The notes below the pieces were generated by a model. The model worked only from the letters and a program-made list of their open reading frames with translations. It was not told the origin of the DNA and did no database searches. A DNA stretch of 42,728 nucleotides, taken from assembly GCA_903863375.1 (NCBI GenBank), contig CAIPBT010000133.1:1-42728 (forward strand). The letters run 5' to 3'. The DNA is from an uncultured Ferrovum sp. (GTDB taxonomy: Bacteria; Pseudomonadota; Gammaproteobacteria; Burkholderiales; Ferrovaceae). Positions 1 to 5,491 of this stretch are shown here, piece by piece. Made by a program: the position numbers and the translations under genes. The first letter of the stretch is position 1. Every line of letters starts with the position of its first letter.

Positions 1-1
1 C

Positions 2-61
2 GTGCTGCGCCTGCGACCGCTGAAGGGCACCTTCGACCTGACGCAACTGGTGATCCAGTAG
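2..61 (+). CDS. 3' end of an unidentified gene
   Basis: An open frame runs in from the window edge and stops at TAG 59-61. It encodes the last 19 residues, ending FDLTQLVIQ. The piece is too short to assign to a family. It reads in the same direction as the accessory genes that follow. Whether it belongs to the putative Tn7-like cargo or to the flanking chromosome cannot be told from here. Confidence 0.4.
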   Translation: MLRLRPLKGTFDLTQLVIQ

Positions 62-370
62 CCATGGGGCTTCAAGCCGCGAGGATGGCGGCGAGCTCGC
101 CGGACCTGACCTGCCCCCCGACCTGCCCTCGAGATTTCGGAGCAAACTGCGATCTGACGAAATGTGCGCGGTGGCGGTCATTAAGGCGCTTGCACCTGGG
201 TGGCCGCCATGGTCGGCAGCTATCTGGCGGATGGCCTCAGCGAGCGTTCCCGGCCCTTTACAGTCGCCAAATTCTCGTGTCTATGATGCATCGGCACAGT
301 CCATCAATGTCAAATCGTCACGGCGTTGACCGAATATTCCTTGGGTTCGTGACACATCGGGAATGACAAA
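62..370. other. 309 bp without a supported gene
   Basis: Several short open frames cross this stretch, but none has a recognisable domain, a convincing ribosome binding site or a coherent composition. I see no transposon end resembling the repeats at 3422-3489, no tRNA and no strong hairpin. It separates the partial gene at the edge from the DUF4304 pseudogene. Confidence 0.5.
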
Positions 371-926
371 TTGGTTGACGCTCGTGATGTCCTGTTCTCA
401 AAAATTCATGCTCAGTGGCTGAAGCCCAAGGGATTTCGCAAGAAGTGTCGTATCAGCAAGGCGTCGAGCAAAGAGGGGTTGCTCCTGTCGGTCGCTCTTG
501 AGTCTGGTTCGACGTATCCGATGGGGCCAAGATACTTCGATGTTGAGCTACGGGCTACGCATCCTTCTCTTCCACCGAACCGCGCCCTCTTCAACATTGG
601 TCTTTGCGCCTGGACAGAGGGTCACCAGTGCTGGTCGTATGACTACGATGCCCCAACTGCCGATTTGTTCGACCGCATATGCGCTGGTTTCTCTACCGCT
701 GGCACGCAGCTGCTTGACAAAATATCCATACTCCAAGGACTCGCCGGGTTATTTCGAGCAGGTGGACTCAGTATGGTGGTATCAGGGGCACGCTTGGTGC
801 TTGGACAGAATTGGCAAAGTGGACGAAGGGCTGTCCGTGATCCAGGCCGCCATCCAGCACGCCCCGCATGACAATTTTCGAGAGCACGCCGAGCGCGTGC
901 TGCAACTTCGGCTCAATGAATGTTGA
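371..926 (+). pseudogene. DUF4304-like protein, frameshifted
   Basis: Starting at TTG 371, the first frame encodes an N-terminal part (KGFRKKCR..., YFDVELRATHP, ACAWTEGH-like text, then LLDK) that resembles DUF4304 proteins. That family is common among orphan and immunity-type genes. The sense frame then changes at an A4 run (719-722). With three A's the frame would continue as LLDK-YPYSKDSPGYFEQVDSV and on to QLRLNEC, stopping at TGA 924-926. The repaired protein would be about 184 residues. As it stands, translation runs off into a basic, Pro-rich tail ending at 871. The family call rests on general resemblance only. The frameshift is seen directly, since both halves read as normal protein. 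The start codon is uncertain because no strong Shine-Dalgarno precedes it. Confidence 0.7.
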
Positions 927-1087
927 TGTCGCGCGGGCCGTTGACGATAACCTGGTCGAGCATCATCCTGGTGAATGCCTGCATTATGGCGCTGGGGCGT
1001 GCGGCGCTCGCCGGCCCATTCCGGTCATCCGAGGCGCTCGCCGAGCCGGCTGCAAGAAGCCTGTGGCAATTGCTTGAAGTCCGTCTC

Positions 1088-1100
1088 TGACGTACAGTCA
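1088..1100 (+). promoter_or_regulatory. Small inverted repeat at the higBA start
   Basis: TGAC-GTACA-GTCA forms a 4+4 dyad ending just ahead of the toxin start codon at 1105. HigA/Xre antitoxins usually repress their own operon by binding a dyad near the start, so this is a candidate operator. The arms are short and the call is an inference. Confidence 0.3.
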
Positions 1101-1104
1101 TGGG

Positions 1105-1419
1105 ATGTTCACGCTTGCCGAAACGCCGACGTTCGCCGCCCTTGCGGATAAACTTTAGTCGGAAGAGGAAAGGCTGCAGTTCTTCTGCTGGTTGGCCGCC
1201 AATTCCGAGGCGGGAGACGTCATTCCAGGCAGCGGCGGTTGCCGCAAGGTCCGCTGGTCGCGTGCCGGGTCTGGAAAGCGTGGCGGCGTCAGGGTCATCT
1301 ATTTCGTGCGTGTGCCATCAGGACAGATACGGCTACTGTTGGTGTATGCGAAGTCGGTCAGGGACAACATCCCAGCACATGTCTTGCTGGCAGTTAGAAG
1401 GGAAATTGAAAATGTCTGA
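1105..1419 (+). pseudogene. higB: HigB/RelE-type toxin with an internal amber stop
   Basis: The frame from ATG 1105 encodes MFTLAETPTFAALADKL, then TAG at 1156-1158, then continues in the same frame as SEEERLQFFCWLAANSEAGD through VIPGSGGCRKVRWS, KRGGVRVIYF and LLVYAKS to TGA 1417-1419. The order (GDVIPGxGGxRKxRW, GKRGGVRVIYF, YAK) is that of RelE/HigB mRNA interferases of about 105 residues. Only one codon interrupts it. A TGG-to-TAG change would be the simplest cause. Reinitiation at TTG 1192 would give a 75-residue protein lacking the N-terminal helices. The last 8 bases overlap the antitoxin start, as is usual in higBA operons. I expect no functional toxin. Confidence 0.82.
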
Positions 1420-1717
1420 GCGTCGTCCGAGCAAGAAGCCTTCTGCAGTCGAGGCCCTGGGGCTCCAACTCCTCCAGTCCGTTCGGGAAATGAAGTCGGG
1501 GCAGGCGGCTCGTATCTCGACAGTCGAGATCAACGCAGTTGTTCAGGCGCGCCAAAATACAGGTCTATCGCAGGCGGAATTCGCACAGGCCCTGAGCATT
1601 TCCAAGCGCACACTTCAAGAGTGGGAGCAGGGGAGGCGATCTCCATCTGGCGCGGCGCAAACGCTCATTCGGATCGCAGCGGCCCATCCGGAAATACTCA
1701 GAGAACAAGTCCTCTAA
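1412..1717 (+). CDS. higA: HigA-type helix-turn-helix antitoxin
   Basis: This encodes 101 residues from ATG 1412. The C-terminal half is an Xre-type helix-turn-helix (ARQNTGLSQAEFAQALSIS, then KRTLQEWEQGRRSPSGAAQ), typical of HigA proteins placed downstream of HigB. The preceding segment (MSERRPSKKPSAVEALGLQL) is the less conserved toxin-binding or linker part. The start overlaps the end of the higB frame by 8 bases, implying translational coupling. The gene is intact although its toxin is interrupted, so it is now an orphan antitoxin that could still repress its own promoter or neutralise a related toxin elsewhere. Confidence 0.85.
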   Translation: MSERRPSKKPSAVEALGLQLLQSVREMKSGQAARISTVEINAVVQARQNTGLSQAEFAQALSISKRTLQEWEQGRRSPSGAAQTLIRIAAAHPEILREQVL

Positions 1718-1745
1718 GCGCCAGGGACCGGTATTGGCGCTTAGA
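1713..1745 (+). terminator. Perfect 11-bp hairpin at the end of higA
   Basis: TCTAAGCGCCA (1713-1723) and TGGCGCTTAGA (1735-1745) are exact inverse complements around an 11-base loop. The left arm contains the higA stop codon. A second perfect hairpin, GGGCCGA-AG-TCGGCCC, follows at 1751-1766. There is no T run, so intrinsic termination is uncertain. An mRNA 3' stabiliser or a recombination-associated structure is also possible. Confidence 0.5.
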
Positions 1746-1805
1746 GTCGAGGGCCGAAGTCGGCCCATTCCTGACAGTCAAGTCCAAGCTGCTTCGAGTG
1801 TTCAG

Positions 1806-2348
1806 ATGACCATGAGAGTTGTCCGGCTGGTGATCGTCGCTGCGATTTCTGCGCTTGCCTTAGGCGTGAGCGCGACACCGCCAAAGTCTGAGGACAGGTT
1901 TGAACTTCGGTTCTGGCAAGGAACTAGCGCAGAATCAGACCCGCGCTTCGTTAGCATTACGGAGGGCAATGGATGAGGTGAGGAAGTCGTTGCACGTGTT
2001 CCTACGATGCCGCACTACGCTCAGAATGCACCTTTGCTGCCGGAGCTGGTATACGAAGTCGATCGAGCAGGGCGTAAGCAGGGTACTTGGCGAATTCCCG
2101 TTGAAGCCTTTCCGACAGCGATCAACGGGCAGACCTTGTATTTCCGATTCGGTAGCGAAAGCCTTTCGGTATCAAAGCACGGCCGCTTGCGAAAGGCGGC
2201 ACCAAGCGGCCAGGCGCCAGAGGTAAGCGATGCCAAATGCGGCGCCGCAGATCTCTTCGACGGGTCCAGTTACGCCGTCTGCTGGACGTTCAAGGATTTG
2301 CAGTCACGCCGGCGCCGGACACTTGCGTTCCTAGCTCCATGCAGCTAA
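1806..2348 (+). pseudogene. Exported protein of unknown function with an in-frame TGA
   Basis: ATG 1806 starts a clear signal peptide (a basic MTMRVVR stretch, a hydrophobic core, and GVSA before TPP). The frame reads to FVSITEGNG, meets TGA at 1974-1976, and continues in the same frame as GEEVVARVPTMPHYAQNAPL for another 124 codons to TAA 2346-2348. Two cysteines lie near the end of the second part (DAKCGA, YAVCWTF). Without the stop the product would be 180 residues. I do not recognise the family. The reading frame and composition are coherent across the stop, which argues for one recent nonsense change (for example CGA to TGA) rather than two genes. Confidence 0.72.
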
Positions 2349-2523
2349 TAAGCGGTGTGCCCGCGCAACTTTGTGAGACGGTGCTGCAGACCTCATTGAC
2401 GGCCTTCCGCGCAGTCTCTAGGCTTCCGATGACTGCTTGCCGGGAGATGGCGGGCGGTCACTTGTTGGCCCGAACCGGAAGTTGCGGGTCGCATTTGAAT
2501 TTCGCCGATAGCGGTTATGATGG

Positions 2524-3023
2524 GTGACCGTTGAATCGCGGGAAACCCTCTGCGCTTGTGCACAGCTATGGAAACGTACGAATTCCTGGGCTCAACGACA
2601 TGCGCTTCTTCTCGGCACTGCCATGGTGACGGCAGTGGCAATCGTGGCTGACTGTAGCTGGGACGAGTATTTTCTTGGACAATTCGGCTACATATTTGGG
2701 CCTGCCGCTATCGGTGCAGCTTTCTTATTTGCCGTTCGGATCCCACAAAAAATTGTTGCCGGCTTTTTTGGGGCATTCTTGGCTTTCTAATTGGCTTTTC
2801 CCTTTAGGGCAAGGCCGACCCGGCGCTTGGTAGGAACGGCTTAATTTGGTTCCTATATCTGCTTGGCGCTCCATTAGGGGTTGCGGGAGCGTGGGTTACT
2901 TGGATTGCTACGAAAGAACTGCGATGGGGGAGGTGGGCGCTCGTCGCGGCGGCAACTACGGGAACAGCATCTGGCATGGTTATTGGAAGTTATCTCGTAT
3001 CTCTGTGGATGCGAGGCGCATGA
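2524..3023 (+). pseudogene. Small multi-pass membrane protein, broken twice
   Basis: GTG 2524 opens a frame with two hydrophobic segments (ALLLGTAMVTAVAIVADC, then YIFGPAAIGAAFLFAV) and stops at TAA 2788-2790. Shifting frame at the adjoining T6 (2764-2769) and G4 (2770-2773) runs restores hydrophobic text (ILGFLIGFSL), which meets TAG at 2805-2807. The frame then continues as GKADPALGRNGLIWFLYLLG and two more hydrophobic stretches to TGA 3021-3023. The intact gene would encode about 165 residues with four or more membrane segments. No family is recognised. Base composition is visibly poorer in G+C than in the core genes: 28 of 60 bases in 2641-2700. Confidence 0.55.
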
Positions 3024-3421
3024 TCGATGTCCGCATTGAAATTGATCTAATGGCCGCTGTGGGTCGGCAGGAGTCGGTCGCCGCCAGCAAGACCGGTCAT
3101 TCAAGGCAGGGTGCAAAGTGCGTCGCCCCTGATTGACTGCTAATTGAGGTAGACCTGCCGGCGGCTCTCGCAGGCGCCTATCGACGACTATTAGGCGACA
3201 CCGTCGGTCCCGTGGCTAGATGCGAGCGACCGCTGCCAGTCTGAACCAGCCGCTCGTTCACAGGCCTGCCCTGCGCCAACCCCGGCAATCGAGGCCACCA
3301 GAGCAGGCCAAATCCACCACATGAGATCTAATTCCCTGTGGTGAGACTGGCAAGACAGCCCCATGACCCTCCCGAGCGCCTCGAGTAGCTACTCCGCCCC
3401 CGGGCAGTCTCGGTCCCCAGG
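3024..3421. other. Gene-free stretch inside the putative Tn7-like end
   Basis: No frame on either strand looks coding. In Tn7 the transposase gene tnsA begins just inside the right end and reads away from glmS. Nothing here resembles TnsA or any other transposition protein. I see no tRNA or clear terminator. The stretch probably represents decayed cargo or deleted transposon DNA. Confidence 0.5.
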
Positions 3422-3489
3422 TTGTTTTCGACTTTATTAACCTGTTTTCGACTTTAATAACCTGTTTTCGACTTTATTTGCCCGGAACA
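3422..3489 (-). mobile_element. Right end of a Tn7-like transposon (three TnsB-type sites)
   Basis: Read on the minus strand, the end begins TGTTCCGG at 3489, followed by three tandem 20-bp units, each containing AAAGTCGAAAACA. Two of the three read AATAAAGTCGAAAACA and the middle one reads ATTAAAGTCGAAAACA. From memory, the Tn7 right end also starts with TGT plus an 8-base terminus and carries repeated sites reading AATAAAGTCTTAAAC. The shared core AATAAAGTC-NN-AAAC is striking. The terminus lies 24 bases beyond the glmS stop codon, where Tn7 inserts, and the orientation (right end next to glmS) is also that of Tn7. No tns gene is next to it, so it is probably a fossil end. The left end is not visible in the window. 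Confidence 0.8.
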
Positions 3490-3550
3490 CCAGGACCAAC
3501 CCCTGCCCCCGACTCACTCCACCGTCACCGACTTCGCCAGATTCCGCGGC
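3490..3550 (-). other. attTn7-equivalent site at the 3' end of glmS
   Basis: The last codons of glmS (encoding [13 protein letters not shown] and stop) and the following 24 bases correspond to the TnsD target region of Tn7-family elements. The five bases next to the transposon terminus, CCAGG (3490-3494), would be the target duplication. The left copy cannot be identified with confidence. Confidence 0.65.
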
Positions 3551-5343
3551 TTGTCCACATCGGTGCCCTTCTGCAGGGCGGTGTGATACGCCAGCAGCTG
3601 CAGCGGCACCACATGCAGTACCGGGCTCAGGATGCCTTCATGGTCGGGCAGGCGGATCACATGCACGCCAGGCTCGGCCTGGAAGTGGCTGTCGTTGTCG
3701 GCCAGCACATACAGCTCGCCACCACGCGCCTTCACTTCCTGCAGATTGCTCTTCAGCTTCTCGAGCAGGGCATCGTTCGGGGCGATGGCAATCACCGGCA
3801 TGTCGGCATCCACCAGCGCCAGCGGGCCGTGCTTCAGCTCGCCGGCGGGATAGGCTTCCGCGTGGATGTAGGAAATCTCCTTCAGCTTGAGCGAGCCTTC
3901 CAGGGCGATTGGATAGTGCATGCCACGACCGAGGAACAGGGCATGGTGCTTGTCCGCAAAGCGTTCGGCCCATAGGGCGAGTTGGGGCTCGAGGTTGAGC
4001 ACATGCTGCATCTTGCCGGGCAGGCGGCGCAGCGCGTCGAGGTACTCGGCTTCCTTCTCCGGACTGATCACGCCGCGCATCTTCGCAAGCGTCACGGTGA
4101 GCGAGAACAGCGCAGCGAGCTGGGTGGTGAAGGCCTTGGTGGACGCCACACCGATTTCCATGCCGGCGCGGGTCAGCATGGCCAGCGAAGAGGCCCGCAC
4201 GATGGCACTTTCCGGAACGTTGCAGATCGACAGCGAACGGGTATGTCCCTGCGCCTGGGCGTGCTTCAGGGCGGCCAGCGTGTCGGCGGTTTCGCCGGAC
4301 TGCGAGATGGTGACGATCAGCGTGCGCGGGTTGCGCACGGTTTCCCGGTAGCGGTATTCGCTGGCGACTTCGGCGCTGCAGGGCAGTTGGGCAATCGCCT
4401 CGATCCAGTAGCGCGCCACCAGACCGGCATAGAAGCTGGTGCCGCAGGCCAGGATGGTCACGCTGTCGATATCGGCAAACACGTTGGCGGCATCGGCCCC
4501 GAACAGTTCGGGCACGAAACCACGCGACAGGGTGGCCTCGATGGTGTCGCCGATGGCGCGCGGCTGCTCGGCAATTTCCTTCTGCATGAAATGCCGGTAG
4601 GGGCCGAGCTCGGCGGTTTCACTCGACAACTCACTCAGGTGCACCTTGCGCTCGACCAGGCGGCCATCGGCATTGTGCACGGTGTAGCCGAGCAGGTTGA
4701 TGTCGGCCACATCGCCTTCTTCCAGATAGACCATGCGCTGGGTGACCGGCAACAACGCCGACGCGTCGGACGCGACGAAGTGCTCCTCGATGCCGACCCC
4801 CAGCAGCAGTGGCGAGCCACGGCGGGCGCACACCAGGCGCTCCGGCTCGGCGGGCAGGATGCAACAGATGGCATAGGCCCCCTGTAGGCGCTGGATGGCT
4901 TCGCGTACCGCCCGGCCCAGGTCGCGGTGGCCAACCCAATGCTGATGGACAAGATGGCCGATCACCTCGGTGTCGGTATCAGACGTGAACTCGTAGCCGG
5001 CGGCCTGAAGCTCCGCGCGCAGGGCTTCGTGATTCTCGATGATGCCATTATGCACCACCGACAAACCATCCTTACTGATGTGCGGATGGGCGTTGCGCTC
5101 AGTGGGCGCGCCATGGGTGGCCCAGCGCGTGTGCGCGATGCCTACATTGCCGCGTACCTGCTGGTGGCGCGCATCCGCCGCGAGCGAGGCCACCCGCCCC
5201 ACACTACGAACCCGCTTCACGGTGCCGCCAGCGATTACTGCCAATCCGGCCGAATCATAACCGCGATACTCCAGGCGTTTCAGCCCCTCCAGCAGGATTG
5301 GCACAACATTTCTTTGTGCAACAGCACCGACGATACCGCACAT
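3514..5343 (-). CDS. glmS: Glutamine-fructose-6-phosphate aminotransferase (isomerising)
   Basis: GlmS makes glucosamine-6-phosphate from fructose-6-phosphate and glutamine, the first step toward UDP-GlcNAc for peptidoglycan and LPS. The 609-residue product has the family length. It starts [20 protein letters not shown] with the catalytic N-terminal Cys2 of the glutaminase domain. Two SIS sugar-isomerase domains follow ([17 protein letters not shown], then [20 protein letters not shown]). The C terminus, [12 protein letters not shown], is the conserved tail whose coding sequence is the Tn7 target. The start is supported by a GAGGG motif just upstream. It is transcribed toward the accessory region and appears intact and housekeeping in type. 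Confidence 0.98.
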   Translation of the reverse strand: MCGIVGAVAQRNVVPILLEGLKRLEYRGYDSAGLAVIAGGTVKRVRSVGRVASLAADARHQQVRGNVGIAHTRWATHGAPTERNAHPHISKDGLSVVHNGIIENHEALRAELQAAGYEFTSDTDTEVIGHLVHQHWVGHRDLGRAVREAIQRLQGAYAICCILPAEPERLVCARRGSPLLLGVGIEEHFVASDASALLPVTQRMVYLEEGDVADINLLGYTVHNADGRLVERKVHLSELSSETAELGPYRHFMQKEIAEQPRAIGDTIEATLSRGFVPELFGADAANVFADIDSVTILACGTSFYAGLVARYWIEAIAQLPCSAEVASEYRYRETVRNPRTLIVTISQSGETADTLAALKHAQAQGHTRSLSICNVPESAIVRASSLAMLTRAGMEIGVASTKAFTTQLAALFSLTVTLAKMRGVISPEKEAEYLDALRRLPGKMQHVLNLEPQLALWAERFADKHHALFLGRGMHYPIALEGSLKLKEISYIHAEAYPAGELKHGPLALVDADMPVIAIAPNDALLEKLKSNLQEVKARGGELYVLADNDSHFQAEPGVHVIRLPDHEGILSPVLHVVPLQLLAYHTALQKGTDVDKPRNLAKSVTVE

Positions 5344-5353
5344 GGAAAGCTTC

Positions 5354-5367
5354 CCTCAGGTCTGAGG
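5354..5367 (-). promoter_or_regulatory. Palindrome over the glmS Shine-Dalgarno region
   Basis: CCTCAG-AC-CTGAGG is a perfect 6+6 palindrome 11 bases upstream of the glmS start. Its right arm contains part of the GAGGG that would serve as ribosome binding site. In RNA only about five pairs could form because of loop size. It may be a protein operator or a weak translational switch, and I cannot decide which. Confidence 0.3.
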
Positions 5368-5442
5368 TCGATATTCTGCCAGACGCAGGCCGGTGCCATG
5401 AGAATACGGCCGTAAGGCTCCCGAACCGTGGTGAGTTAGAGC

Positions 5443-5473
5443 GGGGCTGGCCCGGGGGTACGGCCCCAGCCCC
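5443..5473 (-). terminator. GC-rich hairpin downstream of the DUF1631 gene
   Basis: GGGGCTGG (5443-5450) and CCAGCCCC (5466-5473) form an exact 8-bp stem just after the DUF1631 stop codon, within a short run of repeated CCCCAG units. There is no T tract, so Rho-independent termination is only possible, not shown. Confidence 0.35.
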
Positions 5474-5491
5474 AGCCCCGGAGCCTGTGGC

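Noticed and set aside
62-3023. An integron cassette array, since several small unrelated genes lie in one direction
   Set aside because: I could not find paired attC cores (RYYYAAC and GTTRRRY) between the genes. The Tn7-like end explains the location better.
3422-3489. A CRISPR-like or plasmid iteron array from the three 20-bp repeats
   Set aside because: There are no spacers and no rep gene. The TGT terminus and the exact glmS distance favour transposon end sites.
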